From Thermoplasmata archaeon (GTDB lineage Archaea; Thermoplasmatota; Thermoplasmata; Thermoplasmatales; Thermoplasmataceae): a stretch of DNA of 35,782 nt. The stretch spans positions 1 to 35,782 of the forward strand of contig JAKAAT010000014.1 in the NCBI GenBank assembly GCA_021802205.1. Reading direction: 5' to 3'. The position numbers and the translations under genes were made by a program. Below are positions 16,230 through 24,769 of this stretch, piece by piece. How positions within the stretch are numbered: position 1 is the stretch's first letter; each line of letters begins with the position of its first letter. The notes beneath the pieces are model-generated. The model saw nothing but the letters and a program-made list of their open reading frames with translations. It was not told the origin of the DNA and made no database searches.

Positions 16230-16547
16230 ATGGCAAAACTTGATAGAAGGGAGGCCGTAAGGCTTTTCCGTATCAGACTTGTTACCTTTTTCCTATCCCT
16301 TGTTTTTATAGTGGGATTTTTTATCTTTACATATTTCACTCTGAATACAGGATATGCTGACAGCCATCTCCATATATTCATTACCGGATTCACGATGCTT
16401 ATCGTTGCTGCCCTTGGGACCGGAATTGAAACAGTCATACTTACCAGAAGTGCAATATCCTTATTTACGGGGAAAAACATAAATGAACTGAAGCCGGATG
16501 AGGCTTCCCAGGCCATAGCCAGACTCAGGATACTTATAAGGAAATAA
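16230..16547 (+). CDS. Small membrane protein with two helices, unknown
   Basis: This 105-residue protein has a basic N-terminus, a membrane helix at about residues 17-36 (LVTFFLSLVFIVGFFIFTYF) and a second at about 48-70, followed by a soluble tail (INELKPDEASQAIARLRIL). No known domain is visible. Its stop is 3 bp from the stop of the convergent gene, so the two genes share a terminal region. Confidence 0.6.
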   Translation: MAKLDRREAVRLFRIRLVTFFLSLVFIVGFFIFTYFTLNTGYADSHLHIFITGFTMLIVAALGTGIETVILTRSAISLFTGKNINELKPDEASQAIARLRILIRK

Positions 16548-16550
16548 CTC

Positions 16551-17501
16551 CTATTTTTCCCTGTGCAGCATCATTATATGAATCCTTCTTGCTATGTTTA
16601 TCATTGGCCTTATGAGCAACTGTGTACTGCCCACAATAAAGAGATATACGCCAAGAGTAGAATATTTAGACTCGCTTGGAAGGAAGAATATACTTCCTAT
16701 CACGAATTCAAGACCTACCATTATATCATTTGCAATTGAAAGCCAGTCATAGAAGCGCTTAATATTTTTCTCACGTACAGATTTCGATGCATAATTGAGC
16801 AGTGAACTGTTTACGTCCCTATCATTTAAGAAAGTGTCAAGATTTACTATAATCTGTGATAAATAATCATTTTCCACTATCTCTTTTAAACCGGAAATAA
16901 AGGAATCCTCATTGTTTTCAACCGCCTTAGAGAAACTGTCATTGTTGAATGACCCATCACGGAGTATGATTATCAATCTGGTAAACCACTCCTGACCAAG
17001 ATAAGGTTTGATTTTGTCCATATTGAGCTTGAATTCCTCTATATAGGGTTTGCAGTAATCGGCAAAGGCGTTTGAATAGTAGAAATCCGGGGAATTTATA
17101 ACAGGGAAATCGGCATAGGCGGTAAAATCCTCTTCCGTTTTTCTTGTATCCTGGTTCAGTATATCCATTATGAACTGGGCAATTTTTCTGTCCAGATACA
17201 TGATTTTCAGGATTCCATCTATAAGCCTATTTTTTACGGCATACCCTATGAATTTATTGAAAAGCGCCTCCTTATCGGGATCACTTATATTATACCTGAT
17301 ATCAGGGACATTTATTATTTCCAGTATATTTTCATCTGAATAGGTGCTTATTATCCTGTTGTCAAGAAGTTTTTTGAAAATGTCATCCCCGAACATGGAA
17401 GATACCAGGGGTTTTATGTCTTTCCACTTTAAATTGAATCCATATGGACTTCTCTGAATTGCATAGAGGAAATACAGGGGTCTGGCAACTTCGTCATCCA
17501 T
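16551..17501 (-). CDS. Unknown protein with C-terminal membrane hairpin
   Basis: I do not recognise this 316-residue protein. The first 245 residues are soluble and helical with no visible motif. Two hydrophobic helices near residues 252-275 and 282-300 follow (LSIANDIMVGLEFVIGSIFF, then YLFIVGSTQLLI), ending in a basic tail. This suggests a cytoplasmic domain tethered by a membrane hairpin. A TATA-like AAATTATATT about 27 nt before ATG 17501 suggests a leaderless message. Confidence 0.6.
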   Translation of the reverse strand: MDDEVARPLYFLYAIQRSPYGFNLKWKDIKPLVSSMFGDDIFKKLLDNRIISTYSDENILEIINVPDIRYNISDPDKEALFNKFIGYAVKNRLIDGILKIMYLDRKIAQFIMDILNQDTRKTEEDFTAYADFPVINSPDFYYSNAFADYCKPYIEEFKLNMDKIKPYLGQEWFTRLIIILRDGSFNNDSFSKAVENNEDSFISGLKEIVENDYLSQIIVNLDTFLNDRDVNSSLLNYASKSVREKNIKRFYDWLSIANDIMVGLEFVIGSIFFLPSESKYSTLGVYLFIVGSTQLLIRPMINIARRIHIMMLHREK

Positions 17502-17581
17502 TATTCAACATTTTGCGCACCCTAATATAATTTAGGTAAGAATAATTTTCCAATAGTATTTATAAATTTTTTAACGAAAAT

Positions 17582-18316
17582 CTATATTGCGTTGATAATA
17601 TCCTTAAGGGCAATGTATGGATTCTCGTGCTTTTCAATCACTGTACCGGTGACTATTATATCGGCACCCGCATCCAGGACAGACCTGGCATGATCATAAT
17701 CCCGTATCCCTCCTCCCACTATGACCGGAATGTTTACTTCTTCCTTTATCCTTGTAATAACGTTGCACCCAACATGTTCCGGTGCTCCAGATCCTGCCTC
17801 CAGATATAGTAACTTGAATCCAAAGAATTCTGCGGCCATAGCATATGAAAGTGCAGTGTTTTCATCTTCCCTTCCTATGAGTTTTGCATTTCCAACCCTA
17901 CCAACTGTCATACCAGGCTCAAATACAAGGTACCCCATGGGGATTGTTTCTATTCCCAGCTTTTTAAGTAACGATGCAGACCCTATCTGATGTCCAACTA
18001 TATAATCAATATTGTTGGAATTCATCAGCATCATGTAATATATAGCATCGGCGTATCTGCTTATCATGGTTCTTGAACCGGGAAAAATAATAATTTGTTT
18101 ATCAGTTTTTGACTTAATTTTTGCAATAGTTGTATCCATCAGGTCTGAATTTATATCTGTAGACCCACCTATTAGAAAGAAATCAGTACCCGCCCTATCG
18201 GCTTTTTCAGCCAGAATTCCAGACTTTTCAGGACCCTGTGCTGCGGGGTCTATGAGTGTCATATGGACTTTCTTATATTTCAGGATTGACATAATATTCC
18301 TGTAAACATTCACCAT
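17582..18316 (-). CDS. Geranylgeranylglyceryl phosphate synthase
   Basis: This enzyme makes the first ether bond of archaeal lipids, joining geranylgeranyl diphosphate to sn-glycerol-1-phosphate. The 244-residue PcrB/GGGPS-type barrel shows TLIDPAAQGPEKSG (metal and substrate loop), GGSTDINSD, IIFPGSR, LEAGSGAPEHVG and the phosphate-binding GGGIRD and GADIIVTGT. It marks the organism as archaeal. ATG 18316 follows AGGTGAA at a short spacing; the GTG one codon later is an alternative. It is divergent from the mptD operon. Confidence 0.92.
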   Translation of the reverse strand: MVNVYRNIMSILKYKKVHMTLIDPAAQGPEKSGILAEKADRAGTDFFLIGGSTDINSDLMDTTIAKIKSKTDKQIIIFPGSRTMISRYADAIYYMMLMNSNNIDYIVGHQIGSASLLKKLGIETIPMGYLVFEPGMTVGRVGNAKLIGREDENTALSYAMAAEFFGFKLLYLEAGSGAPEHVGCNVITRIKEEVNIPVIVGGGIRDYDHARSVLDAGADIIVTGTVIEKHENPYIALKDIINAI

Positions 18317-18438
18317 CGTTCACCTTAATTTAGTAATTACAGATATTCCTATAGTAAACTTACATATAAACTCATCTAAATTTTTTTTAAGGTTTCGAAC
18401 AAAAGATTTAAAAATTCGCAAATTAAAAAAGAACAATA

Positions 18439-18448
18439 TTTAATAAAT
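18439..18448 (+). promoter_or_regulatory. TATA box of the mptD operon
   Basis: TTTAATAAAT is centred about 25 nt before ATG 18469, predicting a leaderless mRNA for the three-gene unit. Confidence 0.45.
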
Positions 18449-18468
18449 TATATGTAATATACTCCATA

Positions 18469-18819
18469 ATGTTAGACCCGGCCCGCAAATATTTTCAGTG
18501 TACAGATAGGGAGAGGGCAATATTCGAGGCTGGAATAAAGCTGGGCGGGATATTCCATCAGTATACCGGTGTGCCTGTAAATGAAAGCAATGTAACTGAT
18601 ATTGAAAGGGTAATAGAAAAAAGTGTGTTAATACAACCCTTTGTTAAGCATGTATCAGTGGAAATTAATATAGGACAGAGTACATCGTTTCAGTATACCT
18701 CTCTTTCAGGAGAAATGATGGATGTAAGGTTAACCGTGGAATATAATGGTCAGATGGTAAATGCCAGAATGCATTATGTGCAGGACCTGAATTACCCGTT
18801 GATGTATTTGGAGGAATAA
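18469..18819 (+). CDS. mptD: Archaeal dihydroneopterin aldolase (MptD-like)
   Basis: The 116-residue product matches the archaeal dihydroneopterin aldolase family (formerly DUF372), which cleaves 7,8-dihydroneopterin to 6-hydroxymethyl-dihydropterin on the way to pterin cofactors. The diagnostic segment is RERAIFEAGIKLGGIFHQYTGVPV at about residues 14-37, followed by IQPFVKHVSVEI. The family is unrelated in sequence to bacterial FolB. It heads a unit with the THEP1-like and trm1 genes; the next start is 2 bp after its stop. Confidence 0.8.
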   Translation: MLDPARKYFQCTDRERAIFEAGIKLGGIFHQYTGVPVNESNVTDIERVIEKSVLIQPFVKHVSVEINIGQSTSFQYTSLSGEMMDVRLTVEYNGQMVNARMHYVQDLNYPLMYLEE

Positions 18820-18821
18820 TA

Positions 18822-19367
18822 ATGGCAATAAAAGTAGGGATAACCGGACCGATTGGTTCAATAAAAACCGAGGCACTGAATAAAATTATGGAGATGCTTA
18901 AAAATAATGGAAAGTTAATAGAAGGTACACTTGTATCGGAAAAAATTGAGCATGGACGGGTACTTGCCTATTATATAACTGATATACTGACAAAAAGGAA
19001 GGTGGAATTCGCCAGAAGTGATCTGGTATCCAGGGTAAAGGTGGATAAACTGGGGGTTGATACCAAGGCCCTGGAAGAGCTCCTGGTTCCGAGCCTCCGG
19101 AAATCTAGGGAAGAGGCAGATGTCATAATCATAGATGAACTTGGTAAGATTGAAAATACAACAAAACAGGTAAAGGCAGAGATAGAGGAAACAATGAAAT
19201 CGGACAAATCAATAATAGTAACACTGCATAAGAAATCAAGAAATCCGGTGCTCCAGGAATTCCGTGGCTATGAAAGTGTCAGGGTTTTTGATATTACACC
19301 AATAAATAAGAACATATTACCATTTAAAATTTTAAAGGTATTGAATGGAGAGGAAGAATCAATTTAA
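18822..19367 (+). CDS. THEP1-like nucleoside-triphosphatase with degenerate P-loop
   Basis: The 181-residue protein resembles the THEP1 (NTPase_1) family. The Walker A region at residues 9-16 reads GPIGSIKT, so the glycine expected just before the lysine is isoleucine. Walker B at residues 100-111 (DVIIIDELGKIE) is intact. A C-terminal IIVTLHKKSRNPVL matches the family pattern. GGAGG at about 18808 supports ATG 18822. Family members hydrolyse several NTPs, and their cell role is unclear; the P-loop change could weaken or abolish that here. It overlaps trm1 by 23 bp. Confidence 0.7.
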   Translation: MAIKVGITGPIGSIKTEALNKIMEMLKNNGKLIEGTLVSEKIEHGRVLAYYITDILTKRKVEFARSDLVSRVKVDKLGVDTKALEELLVPSLRKSREEADVIIIDELGKIENTTKQVKAEIEETMKSDKSIIVTLHKKSRNPVLQEFRGYESVRVFDITPINKNILPFKILKVLNGEEESI

Positions 19368-20400
19368 GACCCTGTCAGAGGGTTCCATAAGTATAATGGC
19401 CCCTGATAATTTTTTTATAAAAGGCCCTGGCTCAAGAACTGCGGGTTTTTATAATGTTGATCAGAAACTGAACAGGGATATTACGATTTCCTTTCTCAGG
19501 ACTGTAAAGCCAAGAGTAGCGCTTGATGCCTTCGGGGGTACAGGCATTAGAGGGCTGAGGATTAACAGGGAAGCAGGCATGAAAACTGTTATCTCTGAAA
19601 TAAATAAAAAATCATTTGAGTACATAAAAATAAACCGGGAGATCAATAAATCGGATGTTGAAATATATAATAAAACTTTTCAGGCAGTTCTGAATGATTT
19701 TCTCTTTGATTATATTGACATAGACCCATACGGATCAGTACTTCCATATATTGATGATGCCATGATGAACATACGCAACAAAGGCTATATTGGGATAACA
19801 CCAACAGACCTGACCGCCCTCACTGGTTCCATGGAGAAAAAAACATTCAGGCGCTACGGGGCATTCATAATAAATGACATTTACCGGCACGAATCAGGAA
19901 TAAGACTGTTAATCGCTGAAATTGTCAGGCGAGCTGCCGCAATGGATAAGGCCGCAATACCCATGATATCTCTGTGGCATTCCCATTATTACCGAATTAT
20001 ATTTCAGATAATTTCATCATCATCAATGGCCGACAAACAGCTGGAGAAAATAGGAAACTTCAACAGAAATACAGGCCTTGCACAAGAATATCCGGAATCA
20101 CATGAAGGGCCTATGTGGTTAGGGAACCTAAATTCAGATATAGTTAAAAACATGGATATAATAGAAAATCCTGACAGACTTTTCCTTAAATCACTTAGCG
20201 GTATTAAAAATAATGATCTTTCCCTGTACTTCGCAGACGTAGCAGACTTTGCAAGAATTATACATCATGATTCCGCGGGTATAGAGTCCAGCATGCAAAG
20301 ACTGGCAGAGAATGGTATAGTATGTGGAAGGTCTCAGTTTTCGGATACCGGCATAAAAGTTTCAGTTCCGGTAAATGAAGCCCTGCATCTGGTTTATTGA
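19345..20400 (+). CDS. trm1: tRNA (guanine26-N2)-dimethyltransferase
   Basis: Trm1 dimethylates G26 at the junction of the tRNA D and anticodon stems. The 351 residues begin with the family's EGSISIMAP entry, then the SAM-binding DAFGGTGIRGLR (about residues 61-72), the DPYGS catalytic-region motif (IDIDPYGSVLPY) and GYIGITPTDLTALTG. The N-terminal region appears complete, and ATG 19345 lies inside the upstream gene, consistent with coupled translation. The stop overlaps the convergent DUF2240-like gene by 7 bp. Confidence 0.92.
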   Translation: MERKNQFKTLSEGSISIMAPDNFFIKGPGSRTAGFYNVDQKLNRDITISFLRTVKPRVALDAFGGTGIRGLRINREAGMKTVISEINKKSFEYIKINREINKSDVEIYNKTFQAVLNDFLFDYIDIDPYGSVLPYIDDAMMNIRNKGYIGITPTDLTALTGSMEKKTFRRYGAFIINDIYRHESGIRLLIAEIVRRAAAMDKAAIPMISLWHSHYYRIIFQIISSSSMADKQLEKIGNFNRNTGLAQEYPESHEGPMWLGNLNSDIVKNMDIIENPDRLFLKSLSGIKNNDLSLYFADVADFARIIHHDSAGIESSMQRLAENGIVCGRSQFSDTGIKVSVPVNEALHLVY

Positions 20401-20870
20401 GAATATCCTGAGTTGTTTTCTTTTTCCGCAACAAATGAAGATATATCAATTCCCGCATCTGACAGCACTGTGACCATTGCAGTTTCAAAATCTATAAATT
20501 GCATGCCGGAAAGCAATTCCCTCGCCTTTATTATAGCCTCCTTTTTTGTCATTTTTCCAGATGCCGATGCAGCCTCCAGCATTCTGTCTACCAGGGGTTT
20601 TTCAGCCGCTTCAGAGAATAACTCATCAACACTAATAGAAAAATCCAGTGGTACAATAACACCCTCTGTGCTGAAGTTCGGAACGTATTTTCCCTCCTTT
20701 TCAACTATGAGCTTTTCATTCAGCGCAGATTCAATAAAGCGTTCAACAATATCCGGCGGGAGAAGTGCCCGTTTGAATGAGAGTATATTGATAAAATCTG
20801 ATTTCGTATAACCGCTGGCCTTCTTCATGGCTACCAGGGCTATGAGTTTCCTTGCCATATCCTTGTTCAT
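20394..20870 (-). CDS. DUF2240-like protein
   Basis: The 158-residue protein resembles the archaeal DUF2240 family: an N-terminal helical region (SDFINILSFKRALLPPDIVERF), then a short winged-helix-like piece with EGKYVPNF, and a helical C-terminus. The family's function is unknown to me. It follows the CinA-related gene by 17 bp on the same strand and may share its transcript. The assignment rests on pattern recognition, not on an alignment. Confidence 0.55.
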   Translation of the reverse strand: MNKDMARKLIALVAMKKASGYTKSDFINILSFKRALLPPDIVERFIESALNEKLIVEKEGKYVPNFSTEGVIVPLDFSISVDELFSEAAEKPLVDRMLEAASASGKMTKKEAIIKARELLSGMQFIDFETAMVTVLSDAGIDISSFVAEKENNSGYSQ

Positions 20871-20887
20871 GCAAGTGAATCATTTAT

Positions 20888-21643
20888 TTACTTATAATTA
20901 TTCTGCATTGCATTTTCCTTTATCTGCTCCAGGATGGAATCAGCAAATTTTTCTATTTCTTCCTCATTGTTTCCCCATGAGGATACTTCTACCTCCACCC
21001 AAGGAGATCCATTATCATCTATTTTCGGATGAGTTTTTATGTATGCATTATCTCCATATTTCTTCATAAGTTCGGCTATTAAAGGCGCTATGAGGCTCTC
21101 CTTTACTCCATGAAGATCCTCTGATCTATCAGTATAGTGGAATCCCTTTATTTTTATCCTGTTCTTTATTCCCTCCATGATGGATTTTACCTCTCCTGGC
21201 ACTCCCGGGACGATTATAATAATCTTCCCCGACATTTCCATGTATACACCCGGGGCTGTTCCGGCTCTGTTTTCCAGTGGTTCAGATCCCTCCGGTAGAA
21301 GCGACATTTTCTCCCTTGCAGGAGTCATATACCCCGTCTTCTTTAGTATCATATCTACGGCATATGGATTTTTAGTAAGTTTTAATCCAAAGCATCTGGA
21401 GAACCCATCAAGAGTCATATCATCATAGGTTGGTCCCAGACCACCGGAAGAAACAATAAGGTCACCGGTGGAGAAGGCTTCCCTGAAAGCTTCAGATATT
21501 TCATTAAGATTGTCTCTGACAATTATTCCTTTAACAACATCGTACCCTGAGTATGTGAGCAATTCGCCGAGATAAGAAAAATTTGTATTAACTGTCCTGC
21601 CCTTTAATATTTCATTTCCAACCGTGATTATAACTGCTTTCAT
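20888..21643 (-). CDS. CinA-related / NMN-deamidase-related protein (MoaB-like domain)
   Basis: The 251-residue protein carries the molybdopterin-binding-like domain of CinA: TVGNEILKGRTVNTN near the N-terminus, SSGGLGPTYDDMT near residue 65, and the phosphate-site VPGVPGEVKS near 148. The archaeal family is annotated as nicotinamide-nucleotide amidase-related but lacks the C-terminal amidase domain of bacterial CinA, so the activity is uncertain. A TATA-like TTTTATATT about 23 nt upstream suggests leaderless transcription from ATG 21643. Confidence 0.8.
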   Translation of the reverse strand: MKAVIITVGNEILKGRTVNTNFSYLGELLTYSGYDVVKGIIVRDNLNEISEAFREAFSTGDLIVSSGGLGPTYDDMTLDGFSRCFGLKLTKNPYAVDMILKKTGYMTPAREKMSLLPEGSEPLENRAGTAPGVYMEMSGKIIIIVPGVPGEVKSIMEGIKNRIKIKGFHYTDRSEDLHGVKESLIAPLIAELMKKYGDNAYIKTHPKIDDNGSPWVEVEVSSWGNNEEEIEKFADSILEQIKENAMQNNYK

Positions 21644-22104
21644 GGTTTAACATTATGAAATAATATAAAAGTAATATGCAATATTCTATGGTTCCAACCC
21701 AGAAAAGATTTTCAGTATCCAGGGTTCAAGACACAAAGCAGGGAAATAATTAGATGTAGGATAGATAACCTAACCGGTGCCAGGAATAATCTATTACGGA
21801 TAAGGTGCCATCACAGCGCCTCGTCTACATCCATAATTAACACTCCAGTGGAAATATTATATTCATGGTGCAGCATTGAAGAGAAACAGCATAAATAATA
21901 AAATCCAATGGGCTTTATGGAAAATATGTTGGAATACTAATGGACTTACAGAATTCTAAAATGTCATGGAACTGTGCCGCCTGACCACAATCCAGGCATA
22001 ACAGGCATAGGATTTTCAAATCAAGATATCACGAATTGACTTTTTCTATTATTTTCATATTAGCAATATAATCGTGTGATTCATATCAGTTTACTATTCC
22101 AGTT
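21644..22104. other. Gene-poor spacer with possible gene remnant
   Basis: No intact gene is visible. The part around 21700-22010 is less AT-rich than normal spacer and holds only short broken open frames: on the minus strand one reads about 18 codons (PMPVMPGLWSGGTVP) and another 27 codons near 21960-22015, both stopped. This composition is what a decayed coding region could leave, but no family is recognisable. The remainder is AT-rich spacer and promoter DNA for the UbiA-like gene. Confidence 0.35.
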
Positions 22105-22115
22105 TATTTATATAA
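22105..22115 (+). promoter_or_regulatory. TATA box upstream of the UbiA-like gene
   Basis: TATTTATATAA lies about 60 nt before ATG 22169, so this gene would have a leader of about 30 nt. I see no clear Shine-Dalgarno in that leader. Confidence 0.4.
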
Positions 22116-22168
22116 AAAATTATATATTGGACTCACAAAAAATTATTGAATAAGTACCAATTAATTAT

Positions 22169-22882
22169 ATGGTAATACCCATGCCGGACAGATTAAAAGA
22201 ATGGTTTGTACCCGCCTCCGGGCCCATTCATATGCGGGCTATTATTGGCCTGACGTTCTATCCATATACACTTATGGTCAGCTCTCTGGTATTCTTTGGT
22301 GGTTTCTTTTCCCACGATATTCATATATTCAGGTCTGTATATCTGTTCATAACATTTGTCATCTGCCTCGGAATTTCAGCCCATTGTTTTGACTCCTCAC
22401 TTAAGAATTCCCCAGGACCATGGGCCAGTTATATACCCAGAAAAGGCATGATAATTACCGGCTTTGTATCATTGGTTGCTGGTCTTTCATTTTCCTTCTA
22501 TTTCGCGTTCTTTGTTGTACACTTTTTGATAGTTGCCGGGGCAGTGGAAATATTCTTCGTGTTTGCATATAATCTGGAGCTCTTCGGGGGATTTTTTCAT
22601 AATAATATCTCCCTTGCCTTTTCTACAGGTTCTATGCCGGTTGTATCCGGATATCTTATACAAGGAGGAAGTAATCTCATAGTAATATTGATAATGATCG
22701 CCACCGGGTACTCACTACTTCAGATACAGATACAGGCTTCAAGACCTTATAGGTCATTGATCAGAGGTGAGCTTATTGATGGTACGAAACTGGCAAAGTA
22801 CTATGAGAAGATATTGAAATCTGTAGTGATTTTTTCCATATTGCTAGCAGTGCTTGTTATAGTTGCAAACAGCGTGCTTTGA
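22169..22882 (+). CDS. Polytopic membrane protein, possibly UbiA-like
   Basis: The 237-residue protein has about seven or eight predicted membrane helices. AHCFDSS near residue 74 and FAYNLELFGGFFHNN near residues 138-151 are reminiscent of UbiA-type prenyltransferases (an Asp-bearing loop and a following N-x-x-x motif), but the canonical aspartate motifs are weak and a loop of QASRPYRSLIRGELIDG is also unusual. Lipid or quinone biosynthesis would be plausible if the family call holds. ATG 22181 is a possible alternative start. It lies alone between two gene-poor stretches. Confidence 0.45.
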   Translation: MVIPMPDRLKEWFVPASGPIHMRAIIGLTFYPYTLMVSSLVFFGGFFSHDIHIFRSVYLFITFVICLGISAHCFDSSLKNSPGPWASYIPRKGMIITGFVSLVAGLSFSFYFAFFVVHFLIVAGAVEIFFVFAYNLELFGGFFHNNISLAFSTGSMPVVSGYLIQGGSNLIVILIMIATGYSLLQIQIQASRPYRSLIRGELIDGTKLAKYYEKILKSVVIFSILLAVLVIVANSVL

Positions 22883-23289
22883 ACATTATCCTGCACTACC
22901 TTCCTGCAACTCCTATGCTAATTATATAAATATTTTATTTGTGAAAATTTAGGTGCAAAACTCCATTATAAAACATATATTATTATAACTTTTCTCTATA
23001 TTTATGGTTACTTTATTGAATAGCCTCGAATTCCATCCTAGATTACGTCTTGACTTATGTTGCCCAAATATATAATTTCATCTCTACAGACACTGCTACA
23101 TACATTATGTATATTTTAGTTAACCTTTTCTCTAACCCGTATATATGGCAATTTAGATGACGCACTGAAAATTCACCCACACCAATTCCTCACTGCTATT
23201 CTACATAAGAGTCACAATTTATTACACTCAATACTATTTTATATTTCCCCCATATCTATTAACTTGTCAAAAAATATATTCCTAAAAAA
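22883..23289. other. AT-rich spacer, no gene recognised
   Basis: I find no convincing gene here. A 23-codon frame (MVTLLNSLEFHPRL...) starts at ATG 23003, about 23 nt after a TATA-like stretch, but it is short enough to be chance. There are many stops in all other frames, no RNA motif that I recognise and no repeat. Confidence 0.4.
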
Positions 23290-23640
23290 TCACATATTTT
23301 TGAAAATAGAATCATATATATTTTTTACTTCATCCTCCTTTTTCTCGGCATTTGCAAGTTTCTTTATCTTTGCCTTATCCAGATACCACTGGTTTATACG
23401 CCATGTTTTTCCATGCACTATGTTTATTTCTTCCCTGAATGTTGTAACTATTCCGTACTCTTCTAGATTGTAAAATACATCTCTTTCTGAAGCAGAAAGC
23501 ACGTTGTCAAGAACATAATCCTCGTATCCGAAATATGATAGAATAAAATCGCAGAGGTCCTCTGAATCCTTGGATGACATACCCTTTTTCCCATATATAT
23601 TTGAGATTGCCTTTAATAATTCATCTCTGCTAACTGTCAT
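23290..23640 (-). CDS. DUF6015-like protein
   Basis: This 116-residue protein resembles the archaeal DUF6015 family, known to me mainly from Thermoplasmata: an N-terminal helix, a middle FILSYFGYEDYVLDNVL segment around residue 32, LSASERDVFYNLEEYGIVTT, and a TWRINQWYL element near residue 78. The C-terminus is a charged helix. Its function is unknown. The pattern resembles an HTH or an N-terminal helical domain, but I cannot confirm DNA binding. Confidence 0.5.
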   Translation of the reverse strand: MTVSRDELLKAISNIYGKKGMSSKDSEDLCDFILSYFGYEDYVLDNVLSASERDVFYNLEEYGIVTTFREEINIVHGKTWRINQWYLDKAKIKKLANAEKKEDEVKNIYDSIFKNM

Positions 23641-23717
23641 GAACTAATTATTAATAACAGGTTATTAAATATTATTAATACATTTTATATAGTATTATAG
23701 TCTATTTACAGCTTATA

Positions 23718-24644
23718 TTATATAATTATTTCCTCTATAACGGAATTTTCATATGCGGAAATCCTGCTTCCTGATAAAATTTTCATCACATCTCCAGGAC
23801 CAAATTTTTTAGGTATTTCGCCATCTATATAACCATTCCCATAATTAATTTTAATTATGCCATCGGATGTTATTTCTATGCTTTCACCGGATCTCACATA
23901 ATGCTCCTTTATTGTTTTTTTACCCTCCTGGTAAATGGTCTTGGAATAACCAAAAGTGGTATCCACTCTGCCGGCATATAATTCCTTTATGGTTTTCAGG
24001 TCTTTTTCACTATCCACTCCCATCCAGAAGGCATCCTCAAAATACACACCCATCTGATTGCTCTTTACCAGATATGGAAAGGCTGTTTTTTCCACATCTT
24101 TTTCCATATACTTCATGAAAAATACGGGAAAAGCTGATTTTTTGATATAGTACATTCCCGCATTTATGTAGTGATCCAGCTGTGGTTTTTCCCTGAAATT
24201 GTCAACCTTGTCCCCGGAAAATTCAACTATACCATAAGGGCTCTGCATTTTTGTCACGTACATTATCAAACTGTAATCACGTGATCTGGAGAACTTGACA
24301 AAGTTTTTGAAATTTATATCCGTTACAGTATCTCCGTTCCTGACTATTACGTCCTCATCAATATGGCTCATGAGGTTTGAAAGTGAGTAAAGCGTTCCCA
24401 TGGGTTTTTCCTCCTTCAGATAATGGATATTAATTTCCTTGTAATCCCGGTAACGTTCCTCTATTATCTCGCTGAGGTAACCGGAAAGTATATAAACATC
24501 TGTAATACCTATGTTCTTAAAATCAAAAAGTTGCCTGTCCATTATTGTATAATTATCTTTTATTTCCACGAGGGTTTTCGGTATATGATCCGTAATCGGT
24601 TTCAAGCGTTTGCCGTAACCTCCGGCAAGAATAGCACCTATCAT
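23718..24644 (-). CDS. Sugar-phosphate nucleotidyltransferase with C-terminal beta domain
   Basis: The 308-residue protein has the nucleotidyltransferase signature GGYGKRLKPITDHIPKTLVEI at residues 8-28, the metal-binding Asp region RNGDTVTDINF near residue 97, and EKP and NAGMY motifs (about residues 152 and 161). Such enzymes make NDP-sugars such as GDP-mannose or dTDP-glucose; the sugar cannot be read from sequence. Residues about 230-308 form a beta-rich tail, possibly cupin-like, not present in the minimal enzyme. It is a lone gene, not in a visible glycan cluster. Confidence 0.83.
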   Translation of the reverse strand: MIGAILAGGYGKRLKPITDHIPKTLVEIKDNYTIMDRQLFDFKNIGITDVYILSGYLSEIIEERYRDYKEINIHYLKEEKPMGTLYSLSNLMSHIDEDVIVRNGDTVTDINFKNFVKFSRSRDYSLIMYVTKMQSPYGIVEFSGDKVDNFREKPQLDHYINAGMYYIKKSAFPVFFMKYMEKDVEKTAFPYLVKSNQMGVYFEDAFWMGVDSEKDLKTIKELYAGRVDTTFGYSKTIYQEGKKTIKEHYVRSGESIEITSDGIIKINYGNGYIDGEIPKKFGPGDVMKILSGSRISAYENSVIEEIII

Positions 24645-24737
24645 AGTAAGTGATTAAAACCTTTTATAATTAATTTTGTGCCGAGTTTTTCAGGTACGAA
24701 CCAGTAGACCCTCTGAAAAGATGCAAAAGTCCACCAC

Positions 24738-24750
24738 AAAAATAAAATAA
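24738..24750 (+). promoter_or_regulatory. TATA-like box of the ALDH gene
   Basis: The AT-rich AAAAATAAAATAA is centred about 25 nt before ATG 24770, suggesting a leaderless message for the ALDH-MFS pair. Another AT-rich stretch, CTATATAATAAAA, lies next to the start codon itself. Confidence 0.4.
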
Positions 24751-24769
24751 CATTGCTATATAATAAAAT

